DNA of 64,000 bases, from the NCBI GenBank assembly GCA_017516965.1, contig JAFXAP010000008.1, positions 62,001-126,000 on the forward strand, in the 5' to 3' direction. Below are positions 1 to 7,106 of the stretch, piece after piece. Each line of letters opens with the position of its first letter. Position 1 is the stretch's first letter. The translations under genes were made by a program, and so were the position numbers. The notes beneath the pieces were generated by a model. The model ran no database searches. It was given only the letters and a program-made list of their open reading frames with translations, and had not been told where the DNA came from. Origin of the DNA: Clostridia bacterium (GTDB taxonomy: Bacteria > Bacillota > Clostridia > Oscillospirales > Acutalibacteraceae).

Positions 1-1082
1 ATTGCCTTATCGGTAACCATACCCAACAGCTGTGGTCCAATCGCGGCGCCCAGGTCACCGCCTGCTGCCATCATTGCAAATATAAAAACACCGCCCGATT
101 TAAAACGTTCAGATGATACCAATATGCTTCCGGGCCATAGCATCGATACACAAAAACCGGTAAAAGCGCACGCAATAATTCCTATTGCGGCAATATTTGT
201 AAAAGCCGCAGTTATGTAACACAGAAATGCGCCTAGTGAACCCAAAACCAAAACTTTGCCAATGTTTTTGCCCCTTACCGAATAAAGCGTACGACCAAGA
301 CCCAAGCACACTGCAAAAAGTGACATACCCAACAAATCGCCCCATACCTTTGGTATTGCTAACGCTTGTTCAAGATAGGCAGAGCACCACTGTGTCATAG
401 TGACCTCAGCCGCGCCGCCAAAGAATATGGCGATAACGCAAAGCCACAAGGTTTTGTTTTTCAAAAAGTTAAGTACGCCCGAGGCTTTTTCAGGTGTTGC
501 TATCTTGGGCATTGCCGTTGAAGAAAACAAAACGATAGAGGTTATTGGCACTAACGTAAACAACAACGCAAGCCATTGCCAGTTTTTTGTGCCAAGGGTT
601 AATAGGAATAATGTGCCTACTATTATAACACCTACAATTCCCCACGCATATGTAGAGTGAAGACGGCTAAGTTCACGGTCGGGGTCATCAGAAGGAATTG
701 ACAGAATTACAGGGTTTGCCAAAACCTCGTTAAAACCGCTTGACGCCGAAAAAATCACCGTGCCTATTAAAAGCCCCACATATACGTAATTTGGAAACGC
801 AAACGGAAAAACCGCATAGATTAAAAGCCCTATTGTTACAAGCACAGGTATTAACCGCACTGTTTTTTCAACATTAAATTTATGTGGAAAAAATGATAAA
901 AGCAAATCAACACCCAGTTGTGTTAAAAAGTTTATTAACACAAGTACTCCTAACTTTGTATAGGAAATACCGTAAAGCGTTCTGAATGTCACAAACAAAA
1001 GCGGTGACAAGCAGGCTACTACCGACATTGAAAGGTTGGCGGTGTATGCCGCCCATTTAAGAATATTATATTTTATTTTCAT
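1..1082 (-). CDS. MFS transporter, 3' end beyond the window
   Basis: The gene starts at the ATG at 1082 and is still open at base 1, so about 360 codons are visible and the C-terminus is missing. The translation begins MKIKYNILKWAAYTANLSM and is mostly long hydrophobic segments with short loops, including a charged loop with SDDPDRELSR near the middle. This matches a 12-helix major facilitator permease of the kind often labelled sugar or unknown-substrate MFS in Clostridia. Its start overlaps the stop of the amidohydrolase by one base (TGATG), so the two are probably translationally coupled and share a substrate pathway. The substrate cannot be read from the sequence. Confidence 0.85.
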   Translation of the reverse strand, partial: MKIKYNILKWAAYTANLSMSVVACLSPLLFVTFRTLYGISYTKLGVLVLINFLTQLGVDLLLSFFPHKFNVEKTVRLIPVLVTIGLLIYAVFPFAFPNYVYVGLLIGTVIFSASSGFNEVLANPVILSIPSDDPDRELSRLHSTYAWGIVGVIIVGTLFLLTLGTKNWQWLALLFTLVPITSIVLFSSTAMPKIATPEKASGVLNFLKNKTLWLCVIAIFFGGAAEVTMTQWCSAYLEQALAIPKVWGDLLGMSLFAVCLGLGRTLYSVRGKNIGKVLVLGSLGAFLCYITAAFTNIAAIGIIACAFTGFCVSMLWPGSILVSSERFKSGGVFIFAMMAAGGDLGAAIGPQLLGMVTDKA

Positions 1083-1879
1083 CAGTCAACCATCCCCAAA
1101 AGTTTTTGCGCATTTTTGTGTGTAATTTTATCTATAGCGCAAGCATCAAGTTCTAATGCATCCAGCAGTCTTTTTTCCATATCAGGAGTGTGCCACGGAG
1201 TATCTGTGCCAAAAAGCATTCTATCAGGAGTGTGAAGTGTCATAATCTTTTGGGCATAATATTTTGGCATCATTGAATAACCAAAAGATACATCAAAATA
1301 GATATCTTTACCGCAAAGATGCTTTATTACGTCCTCATTGCAGTTTATGCCTCCCCAATGAGCCGCAACAACGGGAGATGAAAACCACTCAAGCGCGCGT
1401 GACATTTTTTCGGGGGTAGCGCCGTAGGGAGGCGCAAAGCCATAGTCAAATCCTGCGTGAAAAACGGTTATTAACCCCAGTTCTGAAATTTTTCTGTAAA
1501 GCGGTTTTAGTCTCTGGTCATCAACGTTAAAGCCTTGATAATCAGGATGCAGTTTAACGCCTTTTAGTCCCAGTTCCTTTATTCTTTCTAATTCTTCTAT
1601 TGCATCTTCACTAAACGGAAACACACTGCCAAAGGCAAATATGTCTTTACCTGTATTAATTGAAGCGGCAAAATCGTTAACACTCTTTTGCTGATGCGCA
1701 TTAGTAGCAATATTAAGCACTACCGACACATCAACTCCGCCCGCTTTCATCGACTTTTTAAGGCCTGATACTGTTCCGTCGGTGTAAGGGGTTAGCCCAC
1801 CCGACGTAAAACTCAATTTTTCTATAGCCTTAGGTGCTATTTTATCTGGAAAACAGTGTGTATGAAAATCTATAAGCAT
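1082..1879 (-). CDS. Amidohydrolase family (TIM-barrel metal-dependent hydrolase)
   Basis: 265 residues of the amidohydro_2 type, a cytosolic TIM-barrel hydrolase or decarboxylase using a divalent metal. The N-terminal metal motif is HTHCFPD (residues 6-12). Further ligands are probably the His in GVKLHPD, the His in FHAGFDYG, HWGG near residue 174 and the Asp in FGTDTPW near residue 226. The start is set by AGAAGG seven bases upstream. It is followed directly by the MFS gene, suggesting import plus hydrolysis of a small organic compound. Two palindromes overlap its promoter and may be operator sites. The exact substrate is unknown; relatives include predicted hydrolases of cyclic or aromatic acids. 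Confidence 0.85.
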   Translation of the reverse strand: MLIDFHTHCFPDKIAPKAIEKLSFTSGGLTPYTDGTVSGLKKSMKAGGVDVSVVLNIATNAHQQKSVNDFAASINTGKDIFAFGSVFPFSEDAIEELERIKELGLKGVKLHPDYQGFNVDDQRLKPLYRKISELGLITVFHAGFDYGFAPPYGATPEKMSRALEWFSSPVVAAHWGGINCNEDVIKHLCGKDIYFDVSFGYSMMPKYYAQKIMTLHTPDRMLFGTDTPWHTPDMEKRLLDALELDACAIDKITHKNAQKLLGMVD

Positions 1880-1907
1880 TAAAAAACCTTCTTTTAAGCC
1901 AAAGTAT

Positions 1908-1955
1908 TTAACCTTGGTTAAGTGATAATTTTATTATCACCTGTAATAAATACAA
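1908..1955 (-). promoter_or_regulatory. Promoter with two overlapping palindromes, amidohydrolase operon
   Basis: On the minus strand a -35 TTGTAT (1950-1955), 16-base spacer and -10 TAAAAT (1928-1933) are visible. A palindrome with GTGATAAT arms (1922-1940) covers the -10, and a perfect 14-base palindrome TTAACCTTGGTTAA (1908-1921) lies just downstream of the expected start. The positions suit repressor operators. The regulator is not in the window. Confidence 0.45.
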
Positions 1956-1990
1956 AATTCGGTGCGGCGCAAAATCCGCCACACCGAATT
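1956..1990 (-). terminator. Terminator after the 76-aa gene
   Basis: A GC-rich inverted repeat with arms AATTCGGTGTGGCG / CGCCGCACCGAATT is followed on the minus strand by TTGTATTT. It begins next to the stop codon of the small gene at 1995. Confidence 0.7.
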
Positions 1991-1994
1991 CTAA

Positions 1995-2225
1995 TTAATG
2001 TGCCTTACGCCATTCGTCAGCCTTTTCTGCTGACATTCTCTTAATGTTTTCAGTAGGATAGATTGAGTCCTCGCCACCATTTACATAAAGAAAATATTTG
2101 CCGCCTTCGGTTACATAAAGGCTTTCTTCATAACCATCAGTATCGCCGAATGCGCCGTATGTATGTTTTTTAATAAGCGCTGCAGTTTCGGTATCATATT
2201 CTACCTTGCAAATAATCTTTTTCAT
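1995..2225 (-). CDS. Small conserved protein of unknown function (76 aa)
   Basis: A 76-residue acidic, soluble-looking protein starting MKKIICKVEYDTETAALI. The segment YDTETA followed by LYVTEGGKYFLYVNGG resembles a widespread Firmicutes family of small proteins with a KIIDGKxYDTETA start and a KxGxYFLxGxGG centre, often seen near mobile or plasmid genes; no function is established. The start is supported by AAAGGAG eight bases upstream and a good promoter at 2255-2283. It is monocistronic, with its own terminator. I do not recognise a catalytic motif. Confidence 0.75.
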   Translation of the reverse strand: MKKIICKVEYDTETAALIKKHTYGAFGDTDGYEESLYVTEGGKYFLYVNGGEDSIYPTENIKRMSAEKADEWRKAH

Positions 2226-2254
2226 AGCTTTTCTCCTTTATTTTTTTCGTATAT

Positions 2255-2283
2255 ATTATATATGCTTGTCCTCAAAATTTCAA
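2255..2283 (-). promoter_or_regulatory. SigA-type promoter of the 76-aa gene
   Basis: Minus-strand TTGAAA (2278-2283), a 17-base spacer and TATAAT (2255-2260), placed about 30 bases before the start codon. Confidence 0.7.
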
Positions 2284-2301
2284 CCAGATTTTGCATTTTC
2301 G

Positions 2302-2817
2302 TCACTTTGCATATCTATCGCCAAATTTCAACACTTTTATTATAGGATAAATAAATACAATTCCCAAAATCAGATTGCCCGTGCCGTGAATAGCATCAAA
2401 ATAAAAACCTGCAGCTATCCAGGCAAGTGTTCCCTTTAGGTCAAGTCCAAAAAAGATTGCCTGCATTGGTGAATAAAGCACACCAAACAAAAATCCGTGC
2501 AAAGCGCAAAATAATATATACAAAACGTGTTTTACCTTTTCGGACAGTTTTTTTGGTATTAGCATAATAGCGCCCCAAAGCACAGTCCATATATATAAAT
2601 AAGGTACCCACCAAACAGAAAAGCCGCCAATTATTCCCTGAATAATTACATAGGTATAAATCGGAAACAATGCATATGTTCGATAAATTGCAGTAGTTAC
2701 AACAATAAGTACACCCACAAAATGAACATTAGGAAGCCATTCCATAGCAAAATCGCCCACACACATAAGCGCGGCAAGCATCGCTAAGATTACAATATCT
2801 TTTAGCTTTATTTTCAT
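2302..2817 (-). CDS. ECF transporter S component, probably cobalamin or corrinoid
   Basis: 171 residues with about five or six hydrophobic segments, beginning MKIKLKDIVILAMLAALMCV. The size and pattern fit the substrate-binding S subunit of an energy-coupling-factor importer, which would use an EcfA/A'/T module encoded elsewhere. The ATG overlaps the upstream lipoprotein stop by four bases (ATGA), so the two are coupled. A cobalamin riboswitch leads the operon, so B12 or a precursor is the most likely cargo; that is inference from regulation. No ATPase gene is nearby, as expected for group II ECF systems that share one module. Confidence 0.8.
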   Translation of the reverse strand: MKIKLKDIVILAMLAALMCVGDFAMEWLPNVHFVGVLIVVTTAIYRTYALFPIYTYVIIQGIIGGFSVWWVPYLYIWTVLWGAIMLIPKKLSEKVKHVLYILFCALHGFLFGVLYSPMQAIFFGLDLKGTLAWIAAGFYFDAIHGTGNLILGIVFIYPIIKVLKFGDRYAK

Positions 2818-3257
2818 TTTTCTGCCTTCAATGCGTAGGTATCACCGTCTGTAATGCCGGTAGTGTCAACACCGGTTAAAGCATATTCGCCATTTATATA
2901 AAATGCCCAATACATTCCGTCGGTGTTAAAATCAAGCGTTTCGCCATCTACAGTCTTAATATACAAACCGTAGTCACCGTTTTCGCCTGCGATAAGTTGC
3001 TGTTTTAAAAGCGCCTCACCGACAGTAGTTTCATTTGTGTAAATTTCAAACACAGTCTCTTTACCGTCTTTATGGGTAACGGTAAGTTCAAATTTTGTGT
3101 CACCCTCGCCAAGTTTGGTAGGTTGAGTTTGTGTAGTGTTTACTACCGTGCTGTTTGTCTTGTTGTCGTCACAAGCCGTCATACATAGTGCTATAGCCGC
3201 AATAAGCACAATGCAAACTGCCAACGACAAAACTTTTAAAATTTTTGTCTTTTTCAT
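2814..3257 (-). CDS. DUF4430 lipoprotein, transcobalamin-like
   Basis: 147 residues from the second ATG; the first ATG at 3266 is too close to the AGGAG site, whereas 3257 is well spaced. A signal peptide ends in LCMTAC, a lipobox placing Cys near residue 29. After a Thr/Asn/Gln-rich linker, residues about 55-147 match the DUF4430 fold (LLAGENGDYG, GMYWAFYING, DTTGITDGDTYALK), which is related to the beta domain of intrinsic factor and transcobalamin. The role is probably extracellular capture of a corrinoid for the coupled S component. The riboswitch upstream supports this. Actual ligand binding is inferred. Confidence 0.8.
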   Translation of the reverse strand: MKKTKILKVLSLAVCIVLIAAIALCMTACDDNKTNSTVVNTTQTQPTKLGEGDTKFELTVTHKDGKETVFEIYTNETTVGEALLKQQLIAGENGDYGLYIKTVDGETLDFNTDGMYWAFYINGEYALTGVDTTGITDGDTYALKAEK

Positions 3258-3324
3258 AATTTGCATTCTCCTAAAATAATTTATTGTTTCTCCTTTTTTA
3301 TTGGCGCTCGCAATTTTTAAAAAG

Positions 3325-3490
3325 GCATTTATCTAAAAAATATTCCGACTGCGGTACGGTCTTTTTTCACCTTCTCAAGATATACTCAATGGCTTGTCCT
3401 GCTTTACGGCAAAGCAGTAGAAAAAAGACACCTTTTTGCACCTCACGGCGACGGGCTCGCACAGGATTTTCACCTGTTTCCTTTTCAGAT
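3325..3490 (-). promoter_or_regulatory. Cobalamin riboswitch
   Basis: The minus-strand leader contains GGAAACAGGTGAAAATCC, then TGCGAGCCCGTCGCCGTGA, which match the conserved core of cobalamin riboswitches (consensus GGGAA..GGTGCAAxTCC..CCCGCCxCTGTGA). A later segment GCCATTGAG..GAGAAGG and a B12-box-like GCAGTCGGAA (about 3345) complete the order of elements. It lies between a TTGAAA-17-TAAAAT promoter and the DUF4430 gene. High cobalamin would be expected to reduce expression. No strong terminator is obvious, so control may be at translation; the leader continues to 3258. Confidence 0.85.
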
Positions 3491-3496
3491 AAAATC

Positions 3497-3525
3497 ATTT
3501 TAACCTATCTTAATAAAAATTTCAA
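3497..3525 (-). promoter_or_regulatory. Promoter of the B12-riboswitch operon
   Basis: Minus-strand TTGAAA (3520-3525), 17-base spacer, TAAAAT (3497-3502). Transcription would begin near 3490, at the riboswitch 5' end. Confidence 0.7.
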
Positions 3526-3536
3526 TATTTAAGTAG

Positions 3537-3565
3537 TTTACTTTTAATATATGTTATGTTAAAAT
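3537..3565 (+). promoter_or_regulatory. Promoter of the 125-aa membrane protein gene
   Basis: Plus-strand TTTACT (3537-3542), 17-base spacer, TAAAAT (3560-3565). It is divergent from the B12 operon promoter, with the -35 boxes about 11 bases apart. Confidence 0.6.
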
Positions 3566-3589
3566 ATGCCAAGAATGAGGATGTAGAAT

Positions 3590-3967
3590 ATGAAGAATTT
3601 AAAGACAAAAATTAAATATTGGTTAAAGTCTGCCATAGAGTTTATACTTAATCCCCGTTTGCTTTTGTGCTGTGGCATCGCGTGGTTAATTACAAATGGT
3701 TGGGTATATATCACATCTGTCTTTGCGGCCTGGCTTAAGATTGATTGGTTGGGCGCTATATCGGCGGCATATCTTACTGCGCTTTGGTTACCCTTTACCC
3801 CCGAAAAGATAATCACCCTTATTATTGCAATTTTTTTATTAAGGTTGTTTTTTCCAAACGACAAAAAAACACTTAAAAGATTATATGATATGAGAGACTC
3901 CATAAAAGCTACCGGCAAAAAAATCAAACTTAAACATAAAGCAAAAAAAGACCTTCGGAACAAATAG
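3590..3967 (+). CDS. Conserved membrane protein of unknown function (125 aa)
   Basis: 125 residues, starting MKNLKTKIKYWLKSAIEF, with two or three hydrophobic segments (about 22-55 and 60-85) and a Lys-rich C-terminal tail. The motifs NPRLLLCCGIAWLITNGW and LWLPFTPEKI are ones I recognise from a family of small uncharacterised membrane proteins common in Oscillospiraceae genomes. The start has ATGAGG nine bases upstream. The stop codon lies inside the loop of a bidirectional terminator. The gene is monocistronic on the plus strand between minus-strand operons. Function unknown. Confidence 0.8.
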   Translation: MKNLKTKIKYWLKSAIEFILNPRLLLCCGIAWLITNGWVYITSVFAAWLKIDWLGAISAAYLTALWLPFTPEKIITLIIAIFLLRLFFPNDKKTLKRLYDMRDSIKATGKKIKLKHKAKKDLRNK

Positions 3968-3983
3968 TTCCAAAGGTCTTTTT
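3945..3983. terminator. Bidirectional terminator
   Basis: Arms AAAGACCTTCGGAAC / GTTCCAAAGGTCTTT with T-runs on both strands. It ends the plus-strand 125-aa gene and the converging minus-strand oadB operon. Confidence 0.85.
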
Positions 3984-3987
3984 AAAT

Positions 3988-4149
3988 TTATTTGCGTTTA
4001 CTGAATATTTTATTAAGCACCATTGTGATAATAATAATTAAACCTATAACAATAAATATTGCAATCATACCTGAAAGCATATATTTAAGATTGTAGACAA
4101 AAGCCATTGGACTAAAGGTGCTGAATATGCTAAGCAAATTATTAAACAT
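3988..4149 (-). CDS. Small single-pass membrane subunit, OadG/decarboxylase-delta-like (53 aa)
   Basis: A 53-residue gene reading MFNNLLSIFSTFSPMAF, then one membrane helix (about residues 24-46) and a basic end (FSKRK). GGGAGG nine bases upstream sets the start. It follows the OadB-type gene by 17 bases and shares its terminator. Small single-helix proteins (OadG, MmdD, GcdC-type) normally stabilise Na+-translocating decarboxylase complexes, so this is probably the partner of the beta subunit. It is too short for a confident homology call from sequence alone. Confidence 0.7.
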   Translation of the reverse strand: MFNNLLSIFSTFSPMAFVYNLKYMLSGMIAIFIVIGLIIIITMVLNKIFSKRK

Positions 4150-4166
4150 AAAACATTACCTCCCGA

Positions 4167-5348
4167 TTACATAAAGAAGCTAAGTATAAGGCCGCCTGCT
4201 ATAACCGAAGCAATCTGACCTGAAACATTCACGCCGATAGACTGCATAAGCAAATAATTTTGAGGGTCTTCTTTAAGTCCCATTTTGTGAACAACGCGTC
4301 CTGACATCGGGAATGCCGAAATACCTGCCGCGCCAATCATTGGATTGATTTTCTTGTCTTTTGGCAAGAAAAGGTTGATAAGTTTTGCAAACAAAACGCC
4401 ACCTGCGGTATCGAAAATGAAAGCGAAAAGTCCAAGTCCTAAAATCAACAAGGTGTTGATGTTAAGGAATTTAGAAGCCTCCATCTGAACGGCAATTGTA
4501 ATACCAAGGAATATGGTAATAAGGTTTGCAAGTACTTTTTGCGCTGTTTCTGAAAGTGAATTAAGCACACCGCATTCACGGATAAGGTTACCAAACATAA
4601 GGAAACCTATAAGTGAAACAGATTCAGGCGCTACAACACCAGCAACAATTGTTATAACTATGGGGAATAGGATTTTTGTAAGACGCGAAACTTCTTTTGG
4701 TTGATACGGCATTTTGATGAGGCGTTCTTTTTTGGTTGTGAGAAGCTTGATAACAGGGGGTTGAATAATTGGTACCAACGCCATATAAGAATATGCCGCA
4801 ACCATTATAGCACCTGTAATTTTGCTGTCTGCGCCTAAAAGTTTGTTGGCAACAACAATCGCTGTAGGACCGTCTGCCGCGCCGATAATACCGATAGATG
4901 CAGCTTCCGGCGTGGTAAAAAACATAGATGCCAAGCAGAAGGTAAAGAATATACCAAACTGTGCAGCTGCGCCAAAAATCATAAGCTTCGGATTGGTGAG
5001 AAGCGGACCAAAGTCAATCATCGCGCCTATACCGATAAACAGAATGAGCGGAAACAATTCGTTGGCTATACCTGCTTCAAAAAGTGTGCTTAACGCGCCC
5101 TCAACAATAAGCTCGCCTGTTTCAGTAAAACGTGATATCGCACCGGATGAAGGGATGTTAACCAAAATTGTACCAAAACCCATCGGCAACAAGAGTGTGG
5201 GTTCCATATCGTGACGAATAGCAAGATAAATAAGCAAGCCGCCAATTACCCACATTACAAGAAATCTCCAACCGCCCGCTGCGGCAAAAGCCGAAAGGTT
5301 TTCAACAAGGAAGCTGAGTTCTTCAAAGGTGTTTACTAAAAAATCCAT
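4167..5348 (-). CDS. Na+-translocating decarboxylase beta subunit (OadB/GcdB family)
   Basis: 393 residues, the usual length for the integral-membrane beta subunit that couples decarboxylation of a carboxybiotin to Na+ export. Signatures are GIIGAADGPTAIVVANK (about 153-169) and GAAGISAFPMSGRVVHKMG near 341-359, both strongly conserved in the family, among roughly nine to eleven membrane segments. Only a tiny membrane subunit follows; no carboxyltransferase alpha subunit or biotin carrier is present in this window, so these must be elsewhere or the protein acts otherwise. The 5' leader carries a probable Mn2+ riboswitch, which is unusual for this family. RBS is AGAGAGGAT before the ATG. Confidence 0.9.
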   Translation of the reverse strand: MDFLVNTFEELSFLVENLSAFAAAGGWRFLVMWVIGGLLIYLAIRHDMEPTLLLPMGFGTILVNIPSSGAISRFTETGELIVEGALSTLFEAGIANELFPLILFIGIGAMIDFGPLLTNPKLMIFGAAAQFGIFFTFCLASMFFTTPEAASIGIIGAADGPTAIVVANKLLGADSKITGAIMVAAYSYMALVPIIQPPVIKLLTTKKERLIKMPYQPKEVSRLTKILFPIVITIVAGVVAPESVSLIGFLMFGNLIRECGVLNSLSETAQKVLANLITIFLGITIAVQMEASKFLNINTLLILGLGLFAFIFDTAGGVLFAKLINLFLPKDKKINPMIGAAGISAFPMSGRVVHKMGLKEDPQNYLLMQSIGVNVSGQIASVIAGGLILSFFM

Positions 5349-5370
5349 TTTCGTATCCTCTCTTATCCAT

Positions 5371-5515
5371 AAAAATTAACAAGACCTTTACTGCGCCAAA
5401 CCAACACAGTAAAAGTCTTGTTTCAAAACAAATTATTGCTTTGGGCACATTCCGGAATTTCTTCGTGATGACGAAATGCACCGCAGTTTGCACTGCTTAC
5501 TACTCCCTTTTACTA
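5371..5515 (-). promoter_or_regulatory. Probable yybP-ykoY Mn2+ riboswitch with terminator switch
   Basis: The minus-strand leader opens with TAGTAAAAGGGAGTAG, matching the GGGGAGTAG signature of this class. It continues with TTTCGTCATCACGAAG and TTCCGGAATG, matching the CGTCA..CCGG loop elements, and ends with CAAGACTTTTACTG. TAGTAAAAG (5507-5515 side) pairs with CTTTTACTG (5407-5415) as P1. The same 3' strand also pairs with CAGTAAAGGTCTTG to form a terminator (5378-5422) followed by AATTTTT. Metal binding would favour P1 and so read-through into the OadB-type gene. Recognition is from memory of the consensus, not a covariance search. Confidence 0.75.
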
Positions 5516-5521
5516 AATCTT

Positions 5522-5549
5522 ATTTTATTTATAATTTAAAAAATGTCAA
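5522..5549 (-). promoter_or_regulatory. Promoter of the oadB-type operon
   Basis: Minus-strand TTGACA (5544-5549), 16-base spacer, TAAAAT (5522-5527). Transcription would start at about 5515, exactly at P1 of the riboswitch. Confidence 0.75.
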
Positions 5550-5582
5550 GGTTTTTATTATTGCTATTATTTTTGCGAAAAT

Positions 5583-7073
5583 TTATTCTTGGTCTGTATC
5601 ATCATCTTCAGAAGCTTCATCAAATAAATTATCGCTGTCGGCTATTGATAAAAACTCATCATCGTAATAACGTTTTTTGTTTGATGCAACTATTACTATA
5701 ATAACCACTATAGCAATTATAATCAAAACTGCAGCCAGTAAAATAAATATTATTGTTGTGGCTTCCGGTTTACCGTTTAACCCAAGCCACGACGAAGAGG
5801 TTGTTCCATCACCCTGAGAGTCAACCGGCAGGCTGTTAATTTCTTTTATAGCCTGGTCAAACATAAACGCTCTTTGCATTGTTGCTTCTACGCTGTCAAA
5901 GCAGTAATATGCCGAGTTGCCGTCAACATAACATTTTACAATGTAAAAATCTTTTAATTCCTCGTTTATAAAACCATATGTATCAAGTTCAATACCATCG
6001 ATTAATCTGTCAGATTCAACATAACCTTCGGGCAGACCGCTTTGAATATCAAATGGCTCTATGATATACATTTTACCGCCTGCATTTATACAGTTGACGC
6101 GTGTAAATTTATCTTCGCCTTCGCGGGTATAAAATGCGCCGTTTTCTCCACTTTCATCGACAAGCCAAAACAGCTGATATTTACCATTTTGATCATTTAA
6201 AACAACAATTTCTTTTCCCCTGCGTTCTGCCTTACCAAGTTCAAAACCCTTAGGAACGGTAATTTCGTCTTCATCATTGACAATGGTATAATCTTTACCG
6301 TCGATTGTTACAAGAAGCGGATTGGCATTACGAGCCGCCTCTTCAGCGTCTTTGGTTTCCTGTTCGGTCATACGTTTTACGTTTACAGTATATGACTTTT
6401 TTGAGCCGTCAGCTGCAGTAACTGTAAGTGTACGACTGTTGTCACCTACATTTAAGTTTAAGGTTCCTCCGCCTATATATGTTGCGCCGCCATCAGCAAC
6501 CGAGCCTGTTATGGTAATTTTTGTAACATCATATTTAACCGTTACATTATAGCTTGTGGTATTAGCATTAAAGGCGGGAGATAATGAGCCGTTGCTTAAC
6601 TTTATAGAAGCAAGGTTTGCATTTGATGAAGGCTTTGGTTTAGTAACCTTTACTGCCGCAGATGTAGAAGCCGGGAATTCTTTTTCACCGTCACTTCCGT
6701 TAACAGAAATCGATACATTAGAATTTCCTGCCGCTACCGCTGTAAAGTTTAATGTATAAGAGCCCTTTTTAGAACCGTTTGAAAAATTGTCATCAATGAA
6801 CTTTATGTTTCCGTTGCCATTTTGCACGTCACTTGCGCTAACACCTGAAACACTGTCAAGACGCAACACACTCGAATTGTAATCTACGTTTACCTCTACT
6901 GCAAAAAGTCCTTTGTCAGCGGTGTAATTAACAGGTATTTGTACCGATTGACCAATCTCATAATTGCCGCCTCTGGTTGTAGCGCTTGCGGCACTTACCT
7001 TCATAACAAACAATGACATTATAACACCTAAAGACAGTGTTAAAGAAAATATGGATTTTATTATTCTTTTCAT
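5583..7073 (-). CDS. Membrane-anchored cohesin-domain protein
   Basis: 496 residues. A signal peptide (about 1-29) is followed by a cohesin domain (about 37-143; YEIGQSVQIPVNY, GLFAVEVNVDYNSSVLRLD) and a cadherin-like beta-sandwich domain (about 153-235; LASIKLSNGSLSPAF). Next come a middle region I do not recognise (245-420), one membrane helix (about 450-475) and an acidic cytoplasmic tail. Cohesins bind dockerins, so this is a cell-surface receptor. The next gene upstream, 33 bases away, encodes a dockerin protein, its obvious candidate ligand. RBS AAAGGAG precedes the ATG. No sortase motif is seen; anchoring is by the helix. Confidence 0.85.
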   Translation of the reverse strand: MKRIIKSIFSLTLSLGVIMSLFVMKVSAASATTRGGNYEIGQSVQIPVNYTADKGLFAVEVNVDYNSSVLRLDSVSGVSASDVQNGNGNIKFIDDNFSNGSKKGSYTLNFTAVAAGNSNVSISVNGSDGEKEFPASTSAAVKVTKPKPSSNANLASIKLSNGSLSPAFNANTTSYNVTVKYDVTKITITGSVADGGATYIGGGTLNLNVGDNSRTLTVTAADGSKKSYTVNVKRMTEQETKDAEEAARNANPLLVTIDGKDYTIVNDEDEITVPKGFELGKAERRGKEIVVLNDQNGKYQLFWLVDESGENGAFYTREGEDKFTRVNCINAGGKMYIIEPFDIQSGLPEGYVESDRLIDGIELDTYGFINEELKDFYIVKCYVDGNSAYYCFDSVEATMQRAFMFDQAIKEINSLPVDSQGDGTTSSSWLGLNGKPEATTIIFILLAAVLIIIAIVVIIVIVASNKKRYYDDEFLSIADSDNLFDEASEDDDTDQE

Positions 7074-7106
7074 TTTATGCTCCTTTAAATTGTTGTATCA
7101 TAAAAT

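Noticed and set aside
3284..3532. Open frame of 82 codons on the plus strand
   Set aside because: It is antisense to the cobalamin riboswitch and the leader, has no ribosome site and no family resemblance.
5371..5515. T-box or plain terminator as the reading of the oadB leader
   Set aside because: No T-box sequence or specifier loop is visible, while GGGAGTAG and the CGTCA/CCGG elements fit the Mn2+ class and P1 competes with the terminator.
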